The translations under genes and the position numbers were made by a program. Positions 9,346 through 17,702 of a DNA stretch of 64,000 bases are shown here, piece by piece (position 1 is the stretch's first letter; every line of letters begins with the position of its first letter). The notes under the pieces were generated by a model. The model made no database searches. It was given only the letters and a program-made list of their open reading frames with translations, and had not been told where the DNA came from. The DNA is from Desmospora activa DSM 45169 (GTDB lineage: Bacteria; Bacillota; Bacilli; Thermoactinomycetales; DSM-45169). Location of the stretch: the NCBI RefSeq assembly GCF_003046315.1, contig NZ_PZZP01000001.1:124001-188000 (forward strand), read 5' to 3'.

Positions 9346-10806
9346 GTGGAAGGGAAGCGGTTGGGAGGACGGTACGAAATCATGCATCGTATCGGCGGTG
9401 GCGGGATGGCGACGGTTTATCTGGCGGTCGATCAGACGCTGGAACGCCGTGTTGCAGTTAAGGTGATGAATGACTCCCTCAGCCATGATCAGGACTTTAT
9501 CAAACGTTTTCTGCGGGAAGCCAAAGCTGCCGGGAGCCTGTCCCACCCCAACGTCGTCAATGTGTATGATGTCGGCCGTGAGCAAGATATCCATTATATT
9601 GTAATGGAATTGGTCAAGGGCAACAGTTTGATGGAAATGATCGAAGGAAGAAGTTTTCTTCCGGTCACAGAGGCTGTCCGTATAGCCATCCAGATGCTAG
9701 AGGGATTGGGGCACGCCCATGATAACGGGATTGTCCATCGTGATGTAAAACCACACAACATTATGGCAACACACGATGGGCGCTACAAGGTGACCGATTT
9801 TGGGGTTTCTCGTTTGTCACGTGCTTCCACCATTACGCAGACTGGATATGTGATGGGGTCGGTTCATTATTTTTCTCCGGAACAGGCCAAGGGAGCGGAG
9901 ACAAGTCGATCATCGGATTTGTATTCAGTCGGTGTCGTTTTATATGAAATGGTAACAGGTAGACTCCCTTTTGACGGTGATGAAGCGATTGCTATCGCCC
10001 TGAAGCATCTGCAGGAGCCGGTTCCGGATCCACGGGTGATTCGACCGGATATTCCAGAGGCCTTGTGTCAGATTATTTTTCGAGCGATGGAAAAAGATCC
10101 GCAAGCGCGGTATCAGTCGGCACAAGAGATGATCACGGACTTAGAATCTTTTTTAAACGGCCAACCAGTCAACGCTTATCATGCTCCCCCGCAGGCTGAG
10201 AAATGGGAGCAGGAAGAAGAGACAAGCTCCTTTGACCCACCCCCTCGCCATTCCGATTCTCTCAGGGAAACGCGCTTCTCAGAAAAAAGAAAGCGGAGAG
10301 GAAAAAAGCGATGGTTCCTGGTGATCGGGGCATTGTTGGTGGCGGCTTTTTTGTACTTAACGGTGGTCGGTATCAGTTCCTTGATTGATTTCCTTGGCAC
10401 GGATACGACTCAGCATGCAGATAATGGTGATTCGGAAGAACATGATTCAAACGCGGCAGAGGAAGAGATAGGCGATTATAATTGGGAGCAGGATATCCCT
10501 CCTTACGAACAAAACAACACCTTTCGCAGCATTAACTATACCGGTGAAGACGGTAATTATCATATTTCTTTAGAGACCAATGCATCGAACTTTTTCTACG
10601 ATGTGATTGTAGTCGATGGAAATGGAAAGCGCACATTGGAAGAGAAGAAATCGGTATGGACCAGTATAAGTGACGATTACGCTGATGCTGAGTTTCAGGT
10701 CTCCCTGCCGTATAAAGATCTTCCCGAAGAAGGGCTGATCAAGCTAGCAATCTATACCGATGATTCCAATCGTATAGAGCACCATTTGGGAACGTTCGGG
10801 CAATAA
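9346..10806 (+). CDS. Membrane Ser/Thr protein kinase 1 (PrkC-like kinase domain, type-A outer domain)
   Basis: 486 residues from GTG 9346. This start matches the MEG..LGGRYEI start of the paralogues and has AAGGTGG six bases upstream; the ATG at 9340 overlaps that site. Hanks kinase domain (about 8-270) with glycine loop GGGGMATVY, VAVK lysine, HRDVKPHN, DFG and an activation loop STITQTG...SVHYFSPEQ as in PrkC. One transmembrane helix lies at about 323-345. An outer domain follows at about 376-486 (type A, opening YNWEQDIP), not recognised and not PASTA. Orphan kinase: no PrpC-type phosphatase nearby. The ligand and substrates are unknown. Confidence 0.9.
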   Translation: MEGKRLGGRYEIMHRIGGGGMATVYLAVDQTLERRVAVKVMNDSLSHDQDFIKRFLREAKAAGSLSHPNVVNVYDVGREQDIHYIVMELVKGNSLMEMIEGRSFLPVTEAVRIAIQMLEGLGHAHDNGIVHRDVKPHNIMATHDGRYKVTDFGVSRLSRASTITQTGYVMGSVHYFSPEQAKGAETSRSSDLYSVGVVLYEMVTGRLPFDGDEAIAIALKHLQEPVPDPRVIRPDIPEALCQIIFRAMEKDPQARYQSAQEMITDLESFLNGQPVNAYHAPPQAEKWEQEEETSSFDPPPRHSDSLRETRFSEKRKRRGKKRWFLVIGALLVAAFLYLTVVGISSLIDFLGTDTTQHADNGDSEEHDSNAAEEEIGDYNWEQDIPPYEQNNTFRSINYTGEDGNYHISLETNASNFFYDVIVVDGNGKRTLEEKKSVWTSISDDYADAEFQVSLPYKDLPEEGLIKLAIYTDDSNRIEHHLGTFGQ

Positions 10807-10961
10807 AGGTGTACAACGCAGTCATCTCGTTAGGGGCCGACAAGCGCTCGGAGATGTTCGATGCCTTGTCGGCTTAATGCTTGTGGTGTATTGATGTCGG
10901 TCATTTCGATTATCAGCGGCGGTTATTTCTAATGCTAGCAGCGTACTTTTGGTCGAATATA

Positions 10962-10990
10962 TTTTTCCAGATAGGCTGGAGTGATACAAT
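10962..10990 (+). promoter_or_regulatory. Promoter of kinase 2, conserved with kinase 3
   Basis: TTTTTC, 17 bases, TACAAT. The block from about 10942 to 11035 aligns with the block in front of kinase 3, including a CGAGCG-GATTTCGGT-CGCTGTT stretch downstream of the -10. Confidence 0.5.
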
Positions 10991-11046
10991 CTTTCTAGTA
11001 TCGAGCGGGATTTCGGTTCGCTGTTCATACAGAGAGGGTGATCGGT

Positions 11047-12894
11047 TTGGAAGGGAGTGTACTGGGAGGACGGTACGAAATCCTGGAACGCCTTGGCGGC
11101 GGAGGGATGGCGACGGTTTACCTGGCTCTCGACCAGGCGTTGGAACGCCGGGTTGCGGTCAAGGTGATGAATGATTCCCTCAGCCATGATCAAGGATTTA
11201 TTAAACGTTTTCATCGGGAAGCCAAGGCTGCCGGGAGCCTGTCCCATCCCAACGTCGTCAACGTGTATGATGTCGACAGTGAAGAGGACATCTATTATAT
11301 CGTAATGGAATTGGTGAAGGGCAAAAGCTTAATGGAACTGATCGAAGAGCGTGGCTCTCTCCCGGCCTCGGAAGCGGCCCAAATCGCCATCCAGGTGTTA
11401 GAAGGTTTGGAACATGCCCATGAAAACGGGATCGTCCATCGTGATATTAAACCGCACAATATCATGGTTAATGATAAAGGGCGCTTTAAGGTGACCGATT
11501 TTGGAATTTCTCGTGTGTCAAAGGCATCTACCATTACACAAACCGGTTCAGTAATTGGGACAGTCCACTATTTTTCTCCTGAACAAGCCAAAGGAAAGGA
11601 AACGAACAGCACTTCGGATCTGTACTCGGTCGGTATCGTCTTATATGAAATGGTGACGGGAACCATTCCCTTTGATGGTGAAGAAGCGATCGGTATTGCC
11701 CTTCAACACTTACAGGATCCGGTGCCTGACCCCCGTGCGATTCAGCCGGACATCCCTGAGTCCTTTTGCCAAATCATCTATCGGGCGATGGAGAAAGATC
11801 CAAAAGATCGGTTTCAAACGGCGCAAGAGATGATCGTCAGCTTACAACACTTTTTATATAACCATACTTCAGGGAGTTACCCCTTTCCGTTAATGGGAGA
11901 GAACAGTGCTGCTGCAGCGGAGGGGAAAAATTACCAGACACCAGCTCCCTATTGGTGGAACCCAAACGGACAACAGACACCGCCTCCCTATTGGAACCCA
12001 AACGGTCAACAGACACCGCCTCCACAAGCAAACGAAAATGGCCAACAGGCGCCACCTCCGCAAACAAGCGGACACGGCCAACAGACGCCGCCTCCGCAAG
12101 CAAGCGGATACGGGCAGCAGGCGCCACCTCCGCAAACAAGCGGACACAACCAACAGACGCCGCCTCCGCAAGCAAGCGGATACGGCCAACAGACGCCGCC
12201 TCCGCAAGCAAGCAAACACGGGCAGCAGACACCACCTCCACATGCAAGCGGACACGGGCAGCAGACACCGCCTCCACGTACAGCCTCCACCCCCAAAAAA
12301 GAGAAGGACAAAACAGGGTGCTTTCTGGTGGGCGGGGCTATACTGTCGGTATTGATCGGATTGACGGCAATTATTTTGTTTATCGGTTACTTTATTTTTA
12401 ATGATTTCATACAAGGGTTTAATGAAGGATTTCGTGGAGGATACCAAGACGAGCCTAATCAAAGCGATGCGGAACAGGCTGATGACGATCAGTCTGATGA
12501 GACTGAGGCAGATGAGGTGGATGAAAATGGGGATTCCGCTGACACTGACACTGACTCTGATGCAGACGGTTATAATTGGAAGCAGGATATCCCCGAGAAC
12601 GAAGGAAACGATACCTTTCAAAACTTCTCTCATGAAGGTGAAAACGGCAATTATACTGTAACGTTAGATGTGAAAATGGATGATTTTGCGTATAACTACG
12701 ATGTGATCGTCTCTGATCAAAATGGAGAACGAACCGTTCGGGAAAAGCAGACCGGTATATCATATGGGGAAGGAACATCGAACTGGATCTTTGTGCGACA
12801 GGATGAACTCCCTGGGCCGGGAGGTTTGATCAAAGTGGCTTATTATAAACAGGACGGTTCAGAACGTACGGAATATCTGTTGGAAGAATTTTAG
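11047..12894 (+). CDS. Membrane Ser/Thr protein kinase 2 with Pro/Gln repeat linker
   Basis: 615 residues from TTG 11047, which aligns with the paralogue starts and follows AGAGAGGG (a GTG lies at 11038). PrkC-like kinase domain at about 8-265 with all catalytic motifs (GGGGMATVY, HRDIKPHN, DFG, STITQTG). A tandem GQQTPPPQASG-type linker spans about 305-411. A TM helix (TGCFLVGGAILS...) sits at about 424-450, then an acidic D/E-rich spacer, then a type-A outer domain at about 507-615 (YNWKQDIP, NDTFQNF, GLIKVAYY, ERTEYLLEEF). The repeat linker probably spaces the kinase from the membrane. Strongly similar to kinase 1 and to the kinase-less protein that follows. Confidence 0.9.
   Translation: MEGSVLGGRYEILERLGGGGMATVYLALDQALERRVAVKVMNDSLSHDQGFIKRFHREAKAAGSLSHPNVVNVYDVDSEEDIYYIVMELVKGKSLMELIEERGSLPASEAAQIAIQVLEGLEHAHENGIVHRDIKPHNIMVNDKGRFKVTDFGISRVSKASTITQTGSVIGTVHYFSPEQAKGKETNSTSDLYSVGIVLYEMVTGTIPFDGEEAIGIALQHLQDPVPDPRAIQPDIPESFCQIIYRAMEKDPKDRFQTAQEMIVSLQHFLYNHTSGSYPFPLMGENSAAAAEGKNYQTPAPYWWNPNGQQTPPPYWNPNGQQTPPPQANENGQQAPPPQTSGHGQQTPPPQASGYGQQAPPPQTSGHNQQTPPPQASGYGQQTPPPQASKHGQQTPPPHASGHGQQTPPPRTASTPKKEKDKTGCFLVGGAILSVLIGLTAIILFIGYFIFNDFIQGFNEGFRGGYQDEPNQSDAEQADDDQSDETEADEVDENGDSADTDTDSDADGYNWKQDIPENEGNDTFQNFSHEGENGNYTVTLDVKMDDFAYNYDVIVSDQNGERTVREKQTGISYGEGTSNWIFVRQDELPGPGGLIKVAYYKQDGSERTEYLLEEF
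11961..12281 (+). repeat. In-frame tandem repeats of about 36 bp in kinase 2
   Basis: About nine copies of a unit reading GQQ(T/A)PPPQASG(Y/H) or variants. The first two units carry YWNPN instead, so the array grades from diverged to near-identical copies, the usual sign of recent slippage or unequal exchange. The repeat keeps the reading frame. Confidence 0.9.
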
Positions 12895-12954
12895 TAAGCA
12901 TAGAGTAGCGAAGAACATTTAAAGAGAGACACTACTGGCACAGGTGTCGTTGAG

Positions 12955-12985
12955 TCAAGGGCAAGTGTGGACTTGCCCTTGTTTC
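12955..12985 (+). terminator. Terminator after kinase 2
   Basis: Perfect stem CAAGGGCAAG/CTTGCCCTTG (12956-12981) followed by TTTCATATTTT. A closely similar hairpin follows the next gene. Confidence 0.7.
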
Positions 12986-13131
12986 ATATTTTGTATTGCT
13001 GTTGGTAACCACATGAAGTGGCCGTCTTGAATACCCAGTGTCTCCGTTAATTTGGAGTCGTGCACACCTGCCCTCAGGGGTACCGATGGTAATCAAGCTA
13101 ATTTTAGTATTGATGAAAGTGGGTGACAACC

Positions 13132-13701
13132 TTGAGTCCAAATGGACAACAGAGCTCCAGAAAAAAAGGTGGAGGAAAAATCGGGTGTTTTGTGGCGCTC
13201 GGGTGTGTGGCGATATTAATCGTATTAACAATCATTGTTTTGCTTGGAGGGTACTTCCTGTTTGGTGATTCAATCATGGAATTTGGTAAAGGACTGATCG
13301 GCCAGGGTGGTTCCAATGATAGTAAAGGCGGCGCTGGTCAGGCCGGTGACGCTTATAATTGGAAGAAAGATATCCCCGATAGTGAAGAAAATGATACTTT
13401 TCAAAACTTCGCTCATACCGGTGAAGACGGTAATTATGAAGTAACATTAGATGCCCATGATCGAGAGAGTCTGGTTTCGTTCGTGTTTCATTACGACATT
13501 ATTGTCGCTGATCGCAAAGGCATACGAACCGTAAGCGAAAAGAATGTTGGCACAGGGTCTTTCGGTGAAGAAAAAGAAGAAGTAACGGTCTCCGTGAGTA
13601 TGATGTCGGATGATGTTCCAGAGCAAGGCTTGATCAAAGTCGCTTTTTATAAACCGGATGGTTCAGAACGCACGGAATATTTGTTAGAAACGATTGAGTA
13701 A
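13132..13701 (+). CDS. Kinase-less membrane paralogue of kinase 2 (TM plus type-A outer domain)
   Basis: 189 residues from TTG 13132 (a GTG lies at 13123). Begins LSPNGQQSSRKKGGGK, continues with a TM helix (IGCFVALGCVAIL..., about 17-45) and a type-A outer domain at about 74-189 (YNWKKDIP, NDTFQNF, GLIKVAFY, ERTEYLLETIE). It matches the C-terminal half of kinase 2 and starts within that protein's PNGQQ repeat motif, so it probably arose by partial duplication. With no kinase domain it could act as a co-receptor or decoy for the kinases. That role is inference; no catalytic motif is present. Confidence 0.75.
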   Translation: MSPNGQQSSRKKGGGKIGCFVALGCVAILIVLTIIVLLGGYFLFGDSIMEFGKGLIGQGGSNDSKGGAGQAGDAYNWKKDIPDSEENDTFQNFAHTGEDGNYEVTLDAHDRESLVSFVFHYDIIVADRKGIRTVSEKNVGTGSFGEEKEEVTVSVSMMSDDVPEQGLIKVAFYKPDGSERTEYLLETIE

Positions 13702-13759
13702 TCGTGTGACCACAAAGCTGCATTTAAAAAGGCGAGATGCTGGCACGGTGTCGTTGAAC

Positions 13760-13802
13760 CAAGGGCAAGTATTGATGGACTTGCCCTAACCTTCTTCCTG
13801 TT
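13760..13802 (+). terminator. Duplicated terminator hairpin after the kinase-less paralogue
   Basis: Stem AGGGCAAGT/ACTTGCCCT (13762-13787) is followed by the T-rich CTTCTTCCTGTTTT. It and its surroundings are similar to the hairpin after kinase 2, showing that the duplication includes intergenic DNA. Confidence 0.55.
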
Positions 13803-13914
13803 TTCGGTGCTGATGACCGGATATGGCGTCAGCCTCACATTCCCAGTGTCTCCGACTGAGTTGAAGTCAAGAAGTCATCAAGCCAATTTTAGTATATTAA
13901 AGAAGGTGTTAACC

Positions 13915-14275
13915 TTGGGTGCAAGTGAACGGCAAAACTCCGGGAAAAAAAGCAGAGGAAAAACAGGGTGTTTCGTGGCGATTGGGTGTGGGGCAGTTTT
14001 ACTTGGGTTGATGGTCATTGTGATGCTTGTTGGCTACCTTATATTTGGCGTTTTTATAGACGAAATGATTTTCAGCTATTCCCCCTATGTTCCTGATTTT
14101 TATTATTATATTTCTCTCAAGAGAATAGAATTTTTACATTCCTTAGAAAATCTATTCTAGATCTAACCCGTTGGTAATGGTTAGTAAAACGTCTCGATAA
14201 CGCAGGAAACGACACCATCATCATAACCCGATAAAGACGCATTACGGGCATTGATCAAGATGCTCTAGTACTCAT
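13915..14275 (+). pseudogene. Decayed third copy of the kinase-less membrane protein
   Basis: An open frame of 81 codons starts at TTG 13915, in the same upstream context as the intact paralogue. It keeps the basic GKKSRGKTGCF start and the TM helix, then runs into an unrelated AT-rich stretch and stops at 14158-14160. Downstream bases still show relics of the outer domain. About 14205-14250 corresponds to the END-to-NDTF and TGEDGNY regions, and about 14247-14275 to GLIKVAFY, with internal deletions and stops. The gene is therefore broken. A truncated membrane peptide may still be made. Confidence 0.65.
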
Positions 14276-14296
14276 GTATCATTAATGGATGGTTTT

Positions 14297-14322
14297 ATGG
14301 CCGCGTTTAGCGGCCTTTTCTA
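14297..14322 (+). terminator. Terminator before kinase 3
   Basis: Stem GGCCGC/GCGGCC with loop GTTTA, followed by TTTTCTATTT. Confidence 0.7.
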
Positions 14323-14352
14323 TTTCCAGAGGTGTACTTTTGTACAAATGCG

Positions 14353-14381
14353 TTTTTCCGGGACACATGGAATGGTAAAAT
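14353..14381 (+). promoter_or_regulatory. Promoter of kinases 3 and 4
   Basis: TTTTTC, 17 bases, TAAAAT, at the same place in the block conserved with the kinase 2 upstream region. Confidence 0.5.
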
Positions 14382-14433
14382 CTTTAGCAGCGAGCGCGAT
14401 TTCGGTCCGCTGTTTAAAGAGAGGATGATCACC

Positions 14434-15954
14434 TTGGAAGGGAAAACACTGGGAGGTCGGTACGAAATTCTCCACCGTCTCGGTGGCGGCGGGATGGCAG
14501 TCGTCTACCTGGCACAAGATCGTTTTCTAGACAGACGGGTAGCGGTCAAAGTGTTAAAAAAAGCCCTCAGCCGGGATGAGGACTTGGTTCGCCGTTTTAA
14601 CCGGGAAGCCAAAGCGGTGGCCAGTATGTCCCATCCCGGTGTAATCAAGGTTTATGATGTCGGTCGGGAAGACGATATTCACTATATGGTAATGGAATAT
14701 ATGGAAGGTGCTTCTCTGATGGATCGCATCGCGAAAGGAAAGCTTGCCACCCGTGAGGCGGTGGAGATTGCGATCCAGATCTGCGATGGATTGGAACATG
14801 CTCACCAACAGGGAGTGATCCATCGCGACATTAAGCCCCACAATATCATGGCTACCGCCGACGGGCAGTTTAAGCTAGGGGATTTTGGGATTTCTCGCTT
14901 AAGCGGGGCTACTGCCATTACGCAGACGGGAGCCGTGATCGGTTCCATCCATTATTTTTCCCCCGAACAAGCACGAGGGCGGGATATTACAAAACAGAGC
15001 GACATTTACTCCCTCGGGGTGGTTCTATTTTACGTGGTAACGGGTGTGCTGCCCTATGATGGCGATGAAGCAGTTGCCATCGCACTAAAACATCTGGAGG
15101 AACCGGTGCCGAATCCGCGCGACTGGGATCCGGAGTTGCCTGAGGGGGTGTGCCATGTGATCGCCCGTGCCATGGCCAAATCAAAAGAGGAGCGTTACCC
15201 ATCGGCAGCGGAGATGAAAGCCGATTTGGAACAGGCGTTTACCGTTCCTTTTCGCGGAACTATTCTATCTTTATCCGCTGAAGCGAAAGTGACGGGAAGC
15301 GATCGTACGGATAGAGCCCTGGAAGAAGTGGGCGACAAAAAAAACGACAGATGGAAAGAGATTTTAGGGAAGCGAAGAGTTTGGTTTGGACTGGGTACCG
15401 GCATGGCTTGTGTAATGCTATTATGCTTCTTTTTGATTCAATCGCACGATTCAAATACCCTCGATGAATCAACCCCATCAGAAACGGCATCCGTTTTCCC
15501 ACCGCCGGAAACCGCGGATGACGAGGAGAAAGCGGTCATTGACGAGCCGGAAGAAGAGGTGGAGCAAGAGGAAGAAGTGGTTGCAGAGGCGGAAGAGGAG
15601 AAGGAACGAAGGGAAGTAGAACCGACCCCTACCCCCGATCAAGAACAGCCACCTCCTGTTGATCCAGGGTGGAAGGCTACCTTCGATGATCAGACCGGCA
15701 CTCTCCAAGTGAGCGGTCAAGAGCAGGAGGGAACTTTTGCGATCAGCGTATATCATCGAGGTGAGATGTACGACAATTATACGTCAGAGGAGAAACGCTG
15801 GAGTCAGCTGCGTTACCGTTTTCCGGAATGGGATAACTACGAGCCTGGCAAATATGAGATCGATGTGTACTTTATGCGCAAAGGTGTCGATACGGGGGAT
15901 TATATTGACCTGTTTACCGTGGAAAAAGAAGGCGTAAACAATGGGGATGAATGA
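14434..15954 (+). CDS. Membrane Ser/Thr protein kinase 3 (type-B outer domain)
   Basis: 506 residues from TTG 14434, preceded by AGAGGATG at proper spacing. Longer open frames exist, but paralogue alignment supports this start. Kinase domain (about 8-265) with GGGGMAVVY, VAVK, HRDIKPHN, DFG, AITQTG and YFSPEQ. A TM helix lies at about 316-338, followed by a very acidic linker (about 350-400, rich in E and P). The outer domain at about 409-506 differs from kinases 1 and 2: type B, with the YTSEEKRWSQLRYRFPEW pattern shared with kinase 4. It forms a two-gene unit with kinase 4. It looks like a sensor kinase of unknown stimulus. Confidence 0.9.
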   Translation: MEGKTLGGRYEILHRLGGGGMAVVYLAQDRFLDRRVAVKVLKKALSRDEDLVRRFNREAKAVASMSHPGVIKVYDVGREDDIHYMVMEYMEGASLMDRIAKGKLATREAVEIAIQICDGLEHAHQQGVIHRDIKPHNIMATADGQFKLGDFGISRLSGATAITQTGAVIGSIHYFSPEQARGRDITKQSDIYSLGVVLFYVVTGVLPYDGDEAVAIALKHLEEPVPNPRDWDPELPEGVCHVIARAMAKSKEERYPSAAEMKADLEQAFTVPFRGTILSLSAEAKVTGSDRTDRALEEVGDKKNDRWKEILGKRRVWFGLGTGMACVMLLCFFLIQSHDSNTLDESTPSETASVFPPPETADDEEKAVIDEPEEEVEQEEEVVAEAEEEKERREVEPTPTPDQEQPPPVDPGWKATFDDQTGTLQVSGQEQEGTFAISVYHRGEMYDNYTSEEKRWSQLRYRFPEWDNYEPGKYEIDVYFMRKGVDTGDYIDLFTVEKEGVNNGDE

Positions 15955-16066
15955 TGGGAGAATTATCTGTATTGGTTAATAAAAAGATCCTTCTTCCTTA
16001 GCCGAAATTGGTTTATCAACTGGCTTTGCGGGAGAGACAACATGTAAGAAAGGAGGGGGTTCGTAC

Positions 16067-17611
16067 ATGGAAGGGAAGCTGTTGGGACAACGCTATGAAA
16101 TTTTGCGTCAGCTAGGCGGTGGGGGGATGGCTGTTGTCTACTTGGCGCAGGACCGATTGCTGGAGCGGCAAGTGGCAATCAAAGTGCTGGACGATGAGCT
16201 GGGTCATGATACGGATTTTATTCGCCGTTTTGAACGGGAGGCGCAAGCGGCGGCTAGCCTCTCTCATCCTCATATCATCGCGATTTATGATGTTGGGCAA
16301 GAAGATGAGATTTACTATATTGTGATGGAGTATATGGAAGGAGCTTCCTTGATGGATCGCATTGCGGAACGGGGAATGATACCGGCCCGTGAAGCGGTGG
16401 AGATTGCGATCCAGATCTGCGATGGATTGGAACATGCTCACCAACAGGGAATCATCCATCGCGATATCAAACCGCACAATATGATGGCGACCGCCACCGG
16501 ACAGTTTAAGTTGGGTGATTTTGGGATTGCACAACGTCATGGGGCGACAGCGCTAACCCAGTCAGGACAGGTGATGGGATCGGTTCATTATTTTTCTCCG
16601 GAGCAGGCCCAGGGTAAAACGGTAGGCCCCCAGAGCGATGTGTATTCCTTAGGCGTGGTCTTGTACGAAATGGTGACGGGAACCCCTCCTTTTAACAGTG
16701 AGGAAGGGATTGCCATCGCCTTGTCCCATTTGCGCGATCCGATTCCAGATCCGCGCCGATGGAACCTCGATTTGCCCGACGGAGTGTGCCATGTGATCGC
16801 CCGCGCCATGGAAAAATCGAGCGATACGCGCTATCAATCCACAGCAGAGATGAAAGCGGAGTTGGAACAAGCTTTTCTCGACATTCCGCGCCAACCGGTG
16901 CAAGCCTTTGCTCCTGTTTCCGCCGTTTCGGAGGAGGGAGGGATGGTGGCTAATGCTGCATCAGGTAAGGGAAAAGGGTGGCGCGAGTGGCTACATAAAC
17001 GAAGGCTTTGGTTTGGGTTAGGTATCGGATTGCCCCTGGTGTTGGTATCGTTTTTTATCCTGTGGGTAGGCGGGGAATTAGTACAAACACAGGGAGGGGA
17101 GAATGGGCCCCAACAGCCGCGGGAAGTTGCAGGTGTAGCAGAAAAGGAGGAGCAAACAGACGGTCAGGAACAAGAGGTTACGGCAGAGGCTGAGACTGGG
17201 GAGCAACAACAGCCATCCGACCAGACTGAGAAGAATCAATCTGCAGCCGACGAAAAAAAGGAAAACGATTCCCCGCCTTCCTCTACCACTCCCCCTTCAC
17301 AGCAGCAACCAGAGGAAAGGGTGGTCCCCCAGTTTGAGGAATTTTTCGATGAAGCAACATGGACGGTACGGGCCAAAGCGACCCAACCGGGGGAAGGGTA
17401 TTTTCGTATCTGGGTGTTTAAAGATGATACGCCAGAATACTACCAGCATTATCAATCCGAAGAAAAATACTGGGACACATTTTCGTTTACCATCCCCGAT
17501 TGGGAAAGCTTCCCCCCAGGAACCTATAAAATCTCGCCACATTTTCACCAAAGTGAGCTTGATGCGCTGCCGGTGGACAGCGATCGAGAATTTACAGTGG
17601 TAAAAGATTGA
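16067..17611 (+). CDS. Membrane Ser/Thr protein kinase 4 (type-B outer domain)
   Basis: 514 residues; ATG 16067 behind a strong GGAGGGGG site, the clearest start of the four paralogues. PrkC-like kinase domain (GGGGMAVVY, VAIK, HRDIKPHN, DFG, ALTQSG, YFSPEQ). A TM helix lies at about 313-337, then a Gln/Glu/Pro-rich linker, then a type-B outer domain at about 419-514 (YQSEEKYWDTFSFTIPDW). No terminator separates it from kinase 3. Its stop codon lies within the first bases of an IS605-type right-end relic, so the original C-terminus may have been altered by that insertion. Confidence 0.9.
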   Translation: MEGKLLGQRYEILRQLGGGGMAVVYLAQDRLLERQVAIKVLDDELGHDTDFIRRFEREAQAAASLSHPHIIAIYDVGQEDEIYYIVMEYMEGASLMDRIAERGMIPAREAVEIAIQICDGLEHAHQQGIIHRDIKPHNMMATATGQFKLGDFGIAQRHGATALTQSGQVMGSVHYFSPEQAQGKTVGPQSDVYSLGVVLYEMVTGTPPFNSEEGIAIALSHLRDPIPDPRRWNLDLPDGVCHVIARAMEKSSDTRYQSTAEMKAELEQAFLDIPRQPVQAFAPVSAVSEEGGMVANAASGKGKGWREWLHKRRLWFGLGIGLPLVLVSFFILWVGGELVQTQGGENGPQQPREVAGVAEKEEQTDGQEQEVTAEAETGEQQQPSDQTEKNQSAADEKKENDSPPSSTTPPSQQQPEERVVPQFEEFFDEATWTVRAKATQPGEGYFRIWVFKDDTPEYYQHYQSEEKYWDTFSFTIPDWESFPPGTYKISPHFHQSELDALPVDSDREFTVVKD

Positions 17612-17702
17612 CCGCTCCCGATGCGTAAACGCAGGGGATTCCTGCGAGCAGTAGTCCCAACGACCAGTTATCTTAGCAGGCTCTACCCGTAGGTCCCACG
17701 GT
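17606..17702 (-). ncRNA. Orphan IS605-type right end / TnpB guide-RNA scaffold relic
   Basis: Read on the minus strand, this block resembles the 3' ends of many tnpB-only IS605 elements. It starts CCGTGGGACCTACGGGTAG, passes AGCCTGCTA, CTGGTCGTTGGGACTACTG and GCAGGAATCCCCTGCG, and ends GGGAGCGGTCAA. These ends encode the scaffold of the TnpB guide RNA. The last stem is mismatched (CCCCTGCG against CGCATCGGG). No tnpB remains on the 5' side (17703-17900), so it is a solitary relic. The identification is from memory of such ends and needs a covariance search. Confidence 0.6.

Noticed and set aside
11837-12633. Antisense frames across the kinase 2 repeats
   Set aside because: Repeat DNA keeps several frames open; the repetitive Arg/Leu/Ala products are artefacts of the 36-bp array.
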